NCBI GenBank assembly: GCA_021769625.1
Contig: JAETSN010000040.1
Location: 1-39,223 of the forward strand
Direction of reading: 5' to 3'
Source: [Clostridium] symbiosum
GTDB lineage: Bacteria > Bacillota > Clostridia > Lachnospirales > Lachnospiraceae
DNA length: 39,223 bases
The position numbers and the translations under genes were made by a program. Positions 26,481-34,555 of the stretch are shown here, piece by piece. Positions within the stretch are counted from its first letter, which is position 1, and every line of letters begins with the position of its first letter. The notes under the pieces are model-generated. The model searched no databases. It was not told the DNA's origin and saw only the letters and a list, made by a program, of their open reading frames with translations.

Positions 26481-27029
26481 TTACTCGTTCTCTTCGTCTT
26501 CGTCATCGATGAAAGTCTCGACTTTCGGCTCTTTCATCTCAGTCTCTTCCGCTTTCTTTTCTGTTTCATCCTCAAAAAAGCCTTCGTCTTCTCCCAGTGC
26601 ATCTTCCAGCGTATCCGCTGATCCTTCCGCAGCGTCCCTCACCGCTTCCGCAGCTTCCTCAGCGACATCCGCCGCCGCATCTTCCGCCGCTGCTTTTGCG
26701 CTTTCCTTTCTCGCTGCGATCGTATCCTTCGCTCCCTTTATCACAACCTGTGCGAACTCCTTCGCCTCTCCCGCCGCAAACTGCGCGAAATCCTTTGCCT
26801 CTTCCGCCGCCTTTTTCACTGTCTCGGATACTTTTTCCGGTGTCAGCGTCACATAACTTCTCTCCTCTGTATCCTCATCGAGATCTTCACTGAAATCATC
26901 AAAATCATCGTCCTCATCCACTATCGGCTTTGCCGCTTTATCTTTCCCCAGAAGATAGTAATAAGCGCCCGCTGCCGCCGCTCCCATTGCCGCCGTAACC
27001 ATTAAAAACTTCCCGAATTTTTTAGCCAT
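26481..27029 (-). CDS. Acidic, alanine-rich membrane-anchored protein (YtxH-like)
   Basis: Function unknown. A 182-aa protein with one N-terminal hydrophobic helix (about 8-27) after MAKKFGKF. An acidic patch follows (DEDDDFDDFSEDLDED), then a long Ala/Glu/Lys amphipathic region (about 65-145) predicted to be helical or coiled coil, and an acidic C-terminus. The layout resembles YtxH-type stress proteins, but this is only a resemblance. The start is ATG at 27029, with GAAGGAG six bases upstream. It precedes addB by 18 bp and may share its transcript. The divergent gap upstream holds repeat copy D. Confidence 0.7.
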   Translation of the reverse strand: MAKKFGKFLMVTAAMGAAAAGAYYYLLGKDKAAKPIVDEDDDFDDFSEDLDEDTEERSYVTLTPEKVSETVKKAAEEAKDFAQFAAGEAKEFAQVVIKGAKDTIAARKESAKAAAEDAAADVAEEAAEAVRDAAEGSADTLEDALGEDEGFFEDETEKKAEETEMKEPKVETFIDDEDEENE

Positions 27030-27139
27030 TTTTCTCTCCTTCTTATATAGTTTCTATTTTACCGCTTATTAGTATCTTAATACGAAACACGGAAAATGAA
27101 AAGGGGGATTTTACTTTTCTTTTTTTGTGGGAAGAGGCC

Positions 27140-27273
27140 GTCGATGAAGGATAAATATCCTGTTCAGACACGCTTTCGCTTGGAGAAAAGCGCAGCGGTA
27201 CTAGGCTCGAAAATACCTCGCCAAGTACCGGCGTTTTTCTACAGTCTTCACAGGATATTTATCCTTCATCGAC
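27140..27273 (-). repeat. Nested-hairpin element, copy D
   Basis: Sits in the divergent gap between the acidic protein gene and tetR. Perfect 24-bp arms at 27140-27163 and 27250-27273. A further 9-bp match (ACTTTTCTT 27113-27121 with AAGAAAAGT 27287-27295) extends the pairing outside them. The core is complete and uninterrupted. Inner loop sequences match copy A (GACTGTAG, GTCTGAACAGG). The CAG/CGTCCG end motifs seen in the others are not clear here. Confidence 0.85.
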
Positions 27274-27313
27274 TACTTTACGTTTTAAGAAAAGTATGCT
27301 ATAGTTAAAAAAC

Positions 27314-27328
27314 TGACTGTTAAAGTCA
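27314..27328. promoter_or_regulatory. Operator-like palindrome before tetR
   Basis: TGACT-GTTAA-AGTCA, followed three bases later by a possible -10 (TATACT, 27331-27336), 34 bp before the tetR start. It is a candidate autoregulatory site. No good -35 box was seen. Confidence 0.4.
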
Positions 27329-27361
27329 ATTATACTGCGATAAAAGGATTGGATACACCGG

Positions 27362-27961
27362 ATGAATGAGAAATTTTTTGATCTGAAGAAAGAAAAACAG
27401 GACCGTATGATCAATGCCGCCCTAAAGATTTTCGGCATGCGCGGTTATCAGTTTGCCAGCACGGACGATATCGTGAAGGAGGCCGGCATCAGCAAGGGGC
27501 TGCTCTTTCATTATTTCGGTTCCAAGCTGGGGCTGTACAGTTTTGTCTATGATTACAGCGTACGTTTTATGTCTCTGGAACTAAAGGCCGCCGTGAACGA
27601 CAAGGAGACAAACTTTTTTGCGTTGCAAAAGCAGATTGAGAACGGAAAGCTGCAGGTACTGAAAAACTATCCCTGCATGCAGCTCTTTCTGGAAAAATGC
27701 AACACGGAAAATACAAAAGAGGCGCTGCTCGCCATCGAGGAAAAGAAAAACGAATTTACCGCTCTCTATGAATCCTTTGACGCCCAGGCGGATTTCGGCC
27801 GGCTTTCCGCGGACATGGATCCTGCAAAACTGCGCAATATCCTGCGCTACACCTTAAAGAATCTGATGGAAGAGCGCTTTTTGACCGGCAGTTTTCAGGC
27901 GGAACTGCTTTACGAGGAAAGCATCGCCTATATTGCATTCCTGGAAAAACTCTCCGGCTAA
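27362..27961 (+). CDS. TetR/AcrR family transcriptional regulator
   Basis: A 199-aa TetR-family protein. The N-terminal helix-turn-helix spans about residues 33-52 (STDDIVKEAGISKGLLFHYF), followed by FGSKLGLYSFVYDYS. The C-terminal ligand-binding half is unspecific. The start is ATG at 27362, with AAAGGA 13 bases upstream. It converges on the adaptor gene of the ABC/FtsX export operon with a 26-bp gap. The operon promoter carries a palindrome, so this protein is the likely repressor of that operon, by context rather than proof. Confidence 0.9.
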   Translation: MNEKFFDLKKEKQDRMINAALKIFGMRGYQFASTDDIVKEAGISKGLLFHYFGSKLGLYSFVYDYSVRFMSLELKAAVNDKETNFFALQKQIENGKLQVLKNYPCMQLFLEKCNTENTKEALLAIEEKKNEFTALYESFDAQADFGRLSADMDPAKLRNILRYTLKNLMEERFLTGSFQAELLYEESIAYIAFLEKLSG

Positions 27962-27987
27962 AGCCCCAATATCAGTTATCACCTCAG

Positions 27988-29424
27988 TCATTTTACCTTC
28001 ACCTTCATCCCGTCTTTCAGAGAATAGGCCTCCGGATTTACAACGACCTGCGCTCCCGCCTCTGGCCCCTCGGTGATCTTCACCATGCCGCCGCTGTAAA
28101 TGCCCGCCGCAACGGGCACCTTACGGCATACGCCTTCTTCCACCTGATACACAAAGGTATCCTGATCTTCATTCACCAGCGCCGATACCGGCAGCATCCG
28201 GCACTCTTCGTCCAGTTTCCTTTCAAACTGCAGCGTGACCTCATAGCCCGGCCCCATGCTCTCGGGCAGGCCGTCCGCCGTCAGTTCCACCCTGCATCTG
28301 TTTTCTTTCACGCCCAGCGTGGAAACCTGCTCCGCTGCCACAGGGGAAATAAAGGTGATGCGCTCTTTTGCCGCACTGCCGTCCGGCAGCTCCGCGCTGG
28401 CCTCATCTCCCACCCGGTAATCCGCTGCATCTTCCGTCAGCATCCACACCTCCAACCGAGCCTCCTCTGTACTGTAAAGCCGGACTAACGGCTGATACTG
28501 CGCCACATAGCTCCCTTCCTCCACCAGCAGTTCCGACACGATGCCGCCCTTTCCTGCCGCCATTTTATCCGGCGTCTGTTTCCGCAAAAGCGCATCCAGA
28601 GAAACCTGAAGCTTTGCCTCCTCCTGTCCCGCATTTTTCGCATTATATTCCCCAAGCTTCGTCAGCGTATCAAACTGCGTTTGATAGACAGCGATCAGGT
28701 TCTGGTAATAGAGCTTGTTCTTCTCCGAGCTTAGCTGCCTGGCATTCTCATAAGCAGCCTTTGCCTCCGCCATGGCGCCCGCATAGGCGGCAAGCTGGGC
28801 GCCGGAAAAGGGCGCGCTGCCATAGCCCGCCTCCGGATGCTGCTTCTTTTCTCTTTCCCAGTCATCATTCGTATCGGCCGCTGCCTCATAGCTTGCCTTT
28901 GCCGTCTCAAATGCCCATTTCGCTGCGTCCGCATCATTGTAAGCAGTTCCGTTCTCGCCAAACATCGTGTCATATTCATGATATGCCGCGTTGATCATAT
29001 CGATCAGCTGCTGCTGGCGCATACTGATTTCCAGCCCGCTGCTGTAATTCCGGTTATAGAGAGAATCCTTCTCCTTCTGCAGCAGGGCGATCTCATCGGC
29101 AATCTCCTCCTGATACGCCGAATCATCCACAAGCACCAGCTCCGCCCCTTCCGCAACGCTCTCCCCCTGCCTGCACAAAATATCCGTCACGATGCCGTTT
29201 GTGGTTGCCGTGACAACGCTGGTCTCCTTCGCCGCCACCGTTCCCTCCAGCCGGAGGCTCTCCGTCAGCGTCCCCTCCGTCACAAAAACCGTCTCCACTT
29301 CCACAGCCCTTGTCAGATAGAAACCGCCCGCCGCAAAAACTGCCGCCAGAAAAACGATACCTGCCGTTATTTTCACATTCTTCCTCATATTCCGCTCTGC
29401 CTTTCCACAATTCCCCAATGTCAT
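27988..29424 (-). CDS. HlyD/MacA-type efflux adaptor
   Basis: A 478-aa membrane-fusion-type adaptor that would link the MacB-like permease to its substrate outside the membrane. It has an N-terminal membrane anchor (about 18-38), a barrel-sandwich (lipoyl-like) half with GIVTDILCRQGESVAEG, a long helical hairpin (about 110-275), the second lipoyl half GGIVSELLVEEGSYVAQYQP, and beta-barrel domains to the end. ATG at 29424 has GAGGTG eight bases upstream and is preferred. ATG at 29388 (MRKNVKITAG) is possible. It is the third gene of the operon, separated from the permease by repeat copy E. Confidence 0.88.
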   Translation of the reverse strand: MTLGNCGKAERNMRKNVKITAGIVFLAAVFAAGGFYLTRAVEVETVFVTEGTLTESLRLEGTVAAKETSVVTATTNGIVTDILCRQGESVAEGAELVLVDDSAYQEEIADEIALLQKEKDSLYNRNYSSGLEISMRQQQLIDMINAAYHEYDTMFGENGTAYNDADAAKWAFETAKASYEAAADTNDDWEREKKQHPEAGYGSAPFSGAQLAAYAGAMAEAKAAYENARQLSSEKNKLYYQNLIAVYQTQFDTLTKLGEYNAKNAGQEEAKLQVSLDALLRKQTPDKMAAGKGGIVSELLVEEGSYVAQYQPLVRLYSTEEARLEVWMLTEDAADYRVGDEASAELPDGSAAKERITFISPVAAEQVSTLGVKENRCRVELTADGLPESMGPGYEVTLQFERKLDEECRMLPVSALVNEDQDTFVYQVEEGVCRKVPVAAGIYSGGMVKITEGPEAGAQVVVNPEAYSLKDGMKVKVK

Positions 29425-29443
29425 TTGATCAACACCTCAGTCA

Positions 29444-29580
29444 GCTGGCAAGAACATAAAATACTTAAGGAGCCCTTTGAAAAACGCCGGCACTTAGCGA
29501 GGTATTTCACGAGCTTAGTGTCCGCTGCGCTTTTCACAGAGCGCAAGCGTGGCGACGAAGTATTTTATGTTCTAGCCAGC
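29444..29580 (+). repeat. Nested-hairpin element, copy E (inside an operon)
   Basis: Occupies the gap between the permease and adaptor genes. Arms at 29444-29466 and 29558-29580 pair over 23 bp with one mismatch. The core shows two compensatory changes relative to copies A and D: CGGCACT pairs with AGTGtCCG, and AGC pairs with GCT at the apical stem where others have GGC with GCC. The end motifs CAG and CGTCCG are present. Its orientation is opposite to the operon. Confidence 0.85.
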
Positions 29581-29597
29581 GTCCGTCGGCATCTACT

Positions 29598-31943
29598 TTA
29601 CTCCCTCTCCCGCAGCATCTCCACCGGCACGATCTTTTTCAATTTCCCCAGCATGATCCGCAGGCTTATGTAAAGCGCCGCCATCATCAGGAGGACAGCC
29701 CCCAAAATGGACGATGCATCCACAAAATCAGGTATCATAAACATCTCGGATGCCAGGCCCGCCGAGATCATACGGCTTGCCCCCATCGTCATCGGGATCC
29801 CCAGCAAAATACCGAATACCGCAATGATCCACTGTCCCACGGAAATAACGTCCAGGCACTCCTTATTTCTCATTCCCAGCATCATCAGCACAGAGATCTC
29901 CCGCTTCAGTTCCTCATAGTAGATCAGGGAACTGGTATAGATCACCGCCAATCCCACCAAAACACCCAGTATGGCAAGCCCTGCAAATATAATCTCGAAA
30001 CTGCCGAGCATGGTGCGGTACTGATCCACCTTGTCCTGCCTTGTCTCCACCGTGCCTTTATAGGGCGAATCCTCCAGCTTTTCCTGCAGCTCCCCGCATA
30101 CCTCTTCCGGCGCCCTGCATTTTACACTGTTCACAATCCCCCTGTATCCTGCCAGATTTCCCAGCGCTTCCTTCGACATATAGATTGTTGTGCCGAGATA
30201 CTGTTCCATAACATCTGTTATTGGAATGCTGTATTCCTCCTCCTCCGGATAACTGATCTTCAATGTCAGAAAATCTCCCTTTTTCACCTGAAGCCTTTCG
30301 CACATAAAGGAAGAAATGATCGCGCCTTCCCTTCTGACATAGATCTCCCGTCCCGCCTCATCATACAGCCTGGTCAACTGCGCTCCCTCATCGATCGCCT
30401 CCACGGATACATCCAGACTGTCCGATGCGGAATATATCTTTGCCCCGATCTTCAGCACCCCTTCAAGCCGTTCCGCCCGGGGGTTTTCAAGGAGCGCCAG
30501 CGCATCCTCTTCCATCACATAGTCGGAAAAACTCACAGAGATATCCTGTCTCTGATTCTTTTCCAGTTCGTCAAACAAAAAAACATCAAACAGCGAGCGC
30601 ATGGAAACAAGGGTTGCGGTCAGCATAAACGCGCTGGCTACACCGATCACGGATAACACCGTCCGCCGTTTGTACCTTGCCAGGCTTCTCACCCCCATGA
30701 TGCCGGGCACCGTAAAGAGCCGCACAAAACCCGGTATCTTTTCCAGTATAAAATGTTTTCCTGTTTTCGGCGGCGCCGGGCGCAGCGCCTCGGAGGGCAT
30801 CTGCTTCTGTATGCTTCCCGTGCAGCCGAAACTTACCAACGCGCAAAAAATACCGCCTATCAGGGCGCCTTTCCATATGTATTCCGGGAAGAATGCCCTG
30901 CCGACTTTCGGAAGCTGGTAAAACAGCCTGTAATATTCTATCAGCGGTGTCGCCGTATAGTTTCCGAAAAGTCCCCCCGCAGCACCGCCCACGACGCCGA
31001 TCAGCAATCCGTAAGCCATGTAATGCAGCCTGACGGAAAAAGGCTTCATGCCCAGCGCCATCAGCGTCCCGATCTGCGTTCTCTGCTGGTCGATCAGCCG
31101 GTGCAGCATGATATACAGGATCACTGCAGCCACGCCGAGAAACAGCACCGGGAAACAGGCAGCCATCTTCTCCAACTGATCCAGTTCCTGCGAAACCATG
31201 GTCACCGACAAGTCGTCATCACTGACATAGGTACTGCCGACACCGTAGGGCTTTAATATGTCCTCCGCCTCATCCCGGATCTCTTCAAAAGAATACCCCT
31301 GTTCCATCCGAAACTGAAACCGATTCGCCATGCCCTCCATCTGAAACATTCCTGCCATCGTGTCATAATCCATAAAGGCTGCGTCATACTTTGCCATCGA
31401 GGGCAGCATTTCCGCCAGATTTTTCACAATATACATATTTTCCGGGGATATCCCGAAACCGCAGACCGTATACTGCCGTTCGATGCCGCCTGCGGAAAGA
31501 CGTATCTGCTCTCCGATCTGCAGATCGTTCCCCTCAAAAAACCCTTTCCCGACGACCAGCTCCGCCTCTCCCGCCCCGGGCAACCTTCCGCCATATAAAT
31601 AGGTCTGATTCATCCCGCCGGGCGAAAAAGAGAGGAGTTTAAGCTCGACCTCCCCGCTTTTCATCCCCCGCACCGGAACTGTCTGCACTATCCCGCCCTC
31701 CACTTCCGCCACATGGGGCAGCTTCTCCAGTTCCTTCACAACGGAGAGCGGCGCCCGTGTTACTTCCGCAAAACCGTCGCAGAAATCCGTCTCCTGAAAA
31801 AAACGCTGCTTTGCCTCCTCCAGCGTATCCAGACTGACCAGACATATACTATACCCGATAAAGCCGACCATGACAATGACCAGACATACCAGATACGCGG
31901 AAAGACTCCGCCTCATATCCCGGAGCATTTTCTTAATCAGCAT
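29598..31943 (-). CDS. FtsX-family ABC transporter permease (MacB-like)
   Basis: A 781-aa permease with two FtsX units. There is an N-terminal helix (about 14-36), then a large extracytoplasmic domain (about 40-260). Helices follow at about 265-290, 315-345 and 365-385. A second unit starts near GIMGVRSLARYKRRTVLSVIG (about 420), with its own extracytoplasmic region and three C-terminal helices (about 655-680, 710-730, 745-770). The start is ATG at 31943, with GGAG six bases upstream. The ATPase gene ends 33 bp upstream. Such systems export lipids, peptides or antimicrobials, but the substrate cannot be told from sequence. Confidence 0.92.
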   Translation of the reverse strand: MLIKKMLRDMRRSLSAYLVCLVIVMVGFIGYSICLVSLDTLEEAKQRFFQETDFCDGFAEVTRAPLSVVKELEKLPHVAEVEGGIVQTVPVRGMKSGEVELKLLSFSPGGMNQTYLYGGRLPGAGEAELVVGKGFFEGNDLQIGEQIRLSAGGIERQYTVCGFGISPENMYIVKNLAEMLPSMAKYDAAFMDYDTMAGMFQMEGMANRFQFRMEQGYSFEEIRDEAEDILKPYGVGSTYVSDDDLSVTMVSQELDQLEKMAACFPVLFLGVAAVILYIMLHRLIDQQRTQIGTLMALGMKPFSVRLHYMAYGLLIGVVGGAAGGLFGNYTATPLIEYYRLFYQLPKVGRAFFPEYIWKGALIGGIFCALVSFGCTGSIQKQMPSEALRPAPPKTGKHFILEKIPGFVRLFTVPGIMGVRSLARYKRRTVLSVIGVASAFMLTATLVSMRSLFDVFLFDELEKNQRQDISVSFSDYVMEEDALALLENPRAERLEGVLKIGAKIYSASDSLDVSVEAIDEGAQLTRLYDEAGREIYVRREGAIISSFMCERLQVKKGDFLTLKISYPEEEEYSIPITDVMEQYLGTTIYMSKEALGNLAGYRGIVNSVKCRAPEEVCGELQEKLEDSPYKGTVETRQDKVDQYRTMLGSFEIIFAGLAILGVLVGLAVIYTSSLIYYEELKREISVLMMLGMRNKECLDVISVGQWIIAVFGILLGIPMTMGASRMISAGLASEMFMIPDFVDASSILGAVLLMMAALYISLRIMLGKLKKIVPVEMLRERE

Positions 31944-31976
31944 TCTTCTCTCCGTTTCCGCACTGCCATACGCCCT

Positions 31977-32702
31977 TTACCATTCCAGTTCCTCTGCCGG
32001 AAGCGGCGCAGCATTTTCGCTTATTTTCTCCAATCTTCCGTCTTTCATATAAAATACCCTGTCTGCGATCTGTGCCATCGCCGCATTATGAGTGATGGCG
32101 ATGACCGGGCATCCCGTCTTCTTTTTTACGTCCGCAAGCAGCTTCACCACTTCCAGAGAGTTCTCCGAGTCCAGTGCGCCTGTGGGTTCATCGCAGAGAA
32201 GAAGCCTCGGATTTTTTACGATCGCTCTCGCGATGGAGACCCGCTGCTGTTCTCCCCCTGACATCTGGGACGGAAAATGCTTTTCCCTCCCTTCCAGATT
32301 TACCAGACGGAGCATTTCATCCGGGCTTTTCGCACCCTTCACCATCCCGGCGGACAATTCCACATTCTCCAGGGCGGTAAGCGAAGGGATCAGGTTGAAA
32401 AACTGAAAGACAAACCCCACCGCCTCCCGCCTGTAGTCGGAGAGCCGGTTATGATTTAATTTTGTCAGATCCACAGGATGCTCCCCTTCCCCTCCCACAT
32501 ACCAGAGCCTGCCGCCGCTGGGTCTGTCCATCCCGCCAAGCAGGTTCAGGAAAGTGCTTTTTCCGGAACCGGAGGGTCCCAGAACCACAACGAATTCCCC
32601 GGGGTAGATCTCAAACGAGGCATCCCGCAATGCCGTCACCTCTATCCCGTCCCCCGGATAGACTTTACTTAGATTTTCTCCCTTTAATATATATTCCCTC
32701 AT
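31977..32702 (-). CDS. ABC transporter ATP-binding protein (MacB/LolD type)
   Basis: A 241-aa ATPase powering the FtsX permease encoded next. Walker A is GPSGSGKST (42-50), the Q-loop is VFQFFNLIP, the signature is [13 protein letters not shown] (from about 148), Walker B is LLLCDEPTG (about 167-175), and the H-loop is ITHN (H205). The start is ATG at 32702, the first codon of the operon transcript. Its promoter carries a TetR-like operator. Confidence 0.95.
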   Translation of the reverse strand: MREYILKGENLSKVYPGDGIEVTALRDASFEIYPGEFVVVLGPSGSGKSTFLNLLGGMDRPSGGRLWYVGGEGEHPVDLTKLNHNRLSDYRREAVGFVFQFFNLIPSLTALENVELSAGMVKGAKSPDEMLRLVNLEGREKHFPSQMSGGEQQRVSIARAIVKNPRLLLCDEPTGALDSENSLEVVKLLADVKKKTGCPVIAITHNAAMAQIADRVFYMKDGRLEKISENAAPLPAEELEW

Positions 32703-32739
32703 AACGCTTCCCGCATGGTGAATCTGCCGTTCTCAACAA

Positions 32740-32780
32740 TTAGTTTTAACTAACTATATCATATTATAGGAAAATGTCAA
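32740..32780 (-). promoter_or_regulatory. Promoter and palindromic operator of the ABC/FtsX operon
   Basis: On the minus strand, TTGACA (32775-32780), 16-bp spacer, TATAGT (32753-32758). Immediately after the -10 is TTAGTT-AA-AACTAA (32740-32753), an inverted repeat over the expected transcription start. This is a typical repressor position; the convergent TetR gene is the best candidate. Confidence 0.7.
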
Positions 32781-32823
32781 GAAGAATCTGATATGCATAT
32801 ATTATAAAAAACGGAATGTGTCT

Positions 32824-33456
32824 ATGAACGAGCATTACAAATTTATCAACGCTCCATTGCCCTATCCATACAGCGCAATGGAACCCTATATCGACGAAAA
32901 GACAATGTTTCTGCATCACTGCAGGCATCTGCAGGCCTACATCGATAATCTCAACAATACCCTCAGCAAATACCCTGCCCTCCAGGACTGGACACTGGAA
33001 GAACTTATCATGAATACGGCAAGCCTCCCGGGGGACATCCGGACTGCCGTCGCCCGCAACAGCGGCGGTGTTTTTAACCATCAATTTTATTTCTCCAACC
33101 TTGTCAATCCCGCGCCGCCGCAGCCCTTTGGTAGCCTGAATGAGGGCATTAAAAGGAGATTCCGCAATTACGCCTCCTTTCAGGCACAGTTTAAAGAAGC
33201 GGCTTTATCCGTATTCGGTTCCGGCTATGCATGGCTTGTGGTCAACGCCCTCGGGGAGCTCGATATCATGACAACCGGGAATCAGGATACGCCGCTGCCT
33301 CTCGGGCTTAGCCCCATTCTCAATATCGACGTCTGGGAACATGCCTATTACCTGAAACACTACAATGTAAGGGCAGATTATATAGACGACTGGTTTCATC
33401 TCATAAACTGGAACAACGCCAACAAAAATTATATGCGCTGCATTTCCCTGTTTTAA
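32824..33456 (+). CDS. sodA: Superoxide dismutase, Fe/Mn family (Mn-type residues)
   Basis: Converts superoxide to O2 and H2O2. A 210-aa cytoplasmic protein without signal peptide. Metal ligands by family alignment are H31 (LHHCRH), H86 (FNHQFYF), D170 and H174 in the signature DVWEHAYY. Gln155 in TGNQDTPL matches the outer-sphere Gln of Mn enzymes rather than the Gly/Ala pattern of Fe enzymes. Oddities are Leu36 where the common motif has a second His (HHxxHH) and Phe for Trp after the second ligand. The start is ATG at 32824, with GGA eight bases upstream; a GTG two codons earlier is unlikely. It is divergent from the ABC operon and ends at a strong hairpin. Confidence 0.93.
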   Translation: MNEHYKFINAPLPYPYSAMEPYIDEKTMFLHHCRHLQAYIDNLNNTLSKYPALQDWTLEELIMNTASLPGDIRTAVARNSGGVFNHQFYFSNLVNPAPPQPFGSLNEGIKRRFRNYASFQAQFKEAALSVFGSGYAWLVVNALGELDIMTTGNQDTPLPLGLSPILNIDVWEHAYYLKHYNVRADYIDDWFHLINWNNANKNYMRCISLF

Positions 33457-33515
33457 GCCTTCTGACACTGCCGCTGCATTACCACCTTCCATTCTCAAAA
33501 AAGAGTTTTATTTCC

Positions 33516-33554
33516 AATAAGACCGGAAGCCTTTCTCCGGCTTCCGGTCTTATT
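33516..33554. terminator. Bidirectional hairpin between sodA and the Rpn gene
   Basis: Perfect 16-bp stem starting AATAAGACCGGAAGCC with a 7-nt loop, in the convergent gap. T-richness after it is modest on both strands. Confidence 0.8.
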
Positions 33555-33573
33555 CCCGGTTTTATCCCTTTAT

Positions 33574-34458
33574 CTAAATCCCAAACTGCTTTCTTATCAT
33601 CTCCACATCTTCCTGTGTGCAGCCGACGGATTCCGCGATCACTTTATTATCAGCCTCTCCGGCCTGTACCTTTTTGCAGACAAGGGATGCCTGTTTTACT
33701 CCTTTTTCTATTCCGATCTTTATCCCCTTCTCCATCCCAATCGCTTCTCCATCTTCCCGCAGCGTCTGGTCATAAACCTCCTGATCAAATTCGTAGATCC
33801 CCATCTCTACAATCTCCTCCCTGTTTTCCTCAAAAAAATCTGCAAGGATATTCTCCGAAATGCACTCATTCACCGCCTGGCGCACCGCTTCTTCCAATTT
33901 CACCCCGGCGCCTCTCTTATCCCTGACTTTTCCCACAAAAGCCATATATCCTTGCAGGCTTTCACATTTTGCCAGCAGTTCCCCGTTACAGCCCGGGTTG
34001 ATATTAATCGTAGTAACGACCAGTTCAAGTTCCGGTTCTTTTTCCTCTCCGGAAAATAGATCCGAAAGCCTGCAAGCCGCCCTCTCCGGCTGCTCTGCAG
34101 TTCCATTATAGAAAACTATAAATCTCGGTGAGGGAATCGTCACTTTCGTTGTCCTGTGCAGCTTTCCCGGCGGCGCAATCTTTTTCAGTTCTTCCGTCAC
34201 ATAATACAGGTCCCTGAGCGGCATGTTCGGATTGACGCTCGTCTGTTGCTCGTACAGATTTAGTGTTGAGTCTATCACGAACGCCGCGTCATTCCGCATC
34301 TTCATGCAGATTGCCTCCTCCAAAGTGACTACCTCCAGCTCGTCCTCCTTCTCGTAGTTTGTCCCGTTCATCGCATTGTACAGGGAAAGCAGGTTTCTCT
34401 TATCCCTGTACAGTAGGCAGAACACATTGTCCTTATGGTTTCTTGCTGTATTTGACAT
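33574..34458 (-). CDS. Rpn-family PD-(D/E)XK nuclease / putative transposase
   Basis: A 294-aa protein of the Rpn (recombination-promoting nuclease) type common in Lachnospiraceae. The nuclease motif is FVIDSTLNLYEQQTS (D63, with E70 and Q72 in ExQ). N-terminal NHKDNVFCLLYRDK and NPNMPLRDLYY are typical of the group, and a C-terminal helical tail has GIEKGVKQA. The start is ATG at 34458, with AAAGGAG eight bases upstream; a longer reading to 34518 would put that site inside the gene. The Shine-Dalgarno sequence lies inside a 7-bp hairpin. No terminal repeats are visible, so it is not a complete mobile element here. Confidence 0.85.
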   Translation of the reverse strand: MSNTARNHKDNVFCLLYRDKRNLLSLYNAMNGTNYEKEDELEVVTLEEAICMKMRNDAAFVIDSTLNLYEQQTSVNPNMPLRDLYYVTEELKKIAPPGKLHRTTKVTIPSPRFIVFYNGTAEQPERAACRLSDLFSGEEKEPELELVVTTININPGCNGELLAKCESLQGYMAFVGKVRDKRGAGVKLEEAVRQAVNECISENILADFFEENREEIVEMGIYEFDQEVYDQTLREDGEAIGMEKGIKIGIEKGVKQASLVCKKVQAGEADNKVIAESVGCTQEDVEMIRKQFGI

Positions 34459-34463
34459 AATAA

Positions 34464-34485
34464 TTTCTCCTTTCCGCAGGAGAAA
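34464..34485 (-). promoter_or_regulatory. Hairpin sequestering the Rpn ribosome binding site
   Basis: On the minus strand TTTCTCC pairs perfectly with GGAGAAA across an 8-nt loop. The stem contains the Shine-Dalgarno sequence AAAGGAG of the Rpn gene, which would lower its translation. Confidence 0.5.
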
Positions 34486-34526
34486 GCATATGTCGTCTTC
34501 TATTCTCCCGCTTTTCACTTGATTTG

Positions 34527-34555
34527 ATTTAATGTGAATTAAAGCAGGATTTCAA
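34527..34555 (-). promoter_or_regulatory. Putative promoter of the Rpn gene
   Basis: Reads TTGAAA, 17-bp spacer, TTAAAT on the minus strand. Apart from this, the RBS hairpin and the terminator at 34704-34736, the 306-bp gap 34459-34764 holds nothing I recognise. Confidence 0.5.

Noticed and set aside
3773-29580. The nested-hairpin copies as insertion sequences or a CRISPR array.
   Set aside because: They are 134-189 bp, carry no reading frame resembling a transposase, and are dispersed without regular spacers.
28837-29673. A 278-codon plus-strand frame across repeat copy E.
   Set aside because: It runs antisense to the adaptor gene and through the repeat; its composition and lack of motifs mark it as a shadow frame.
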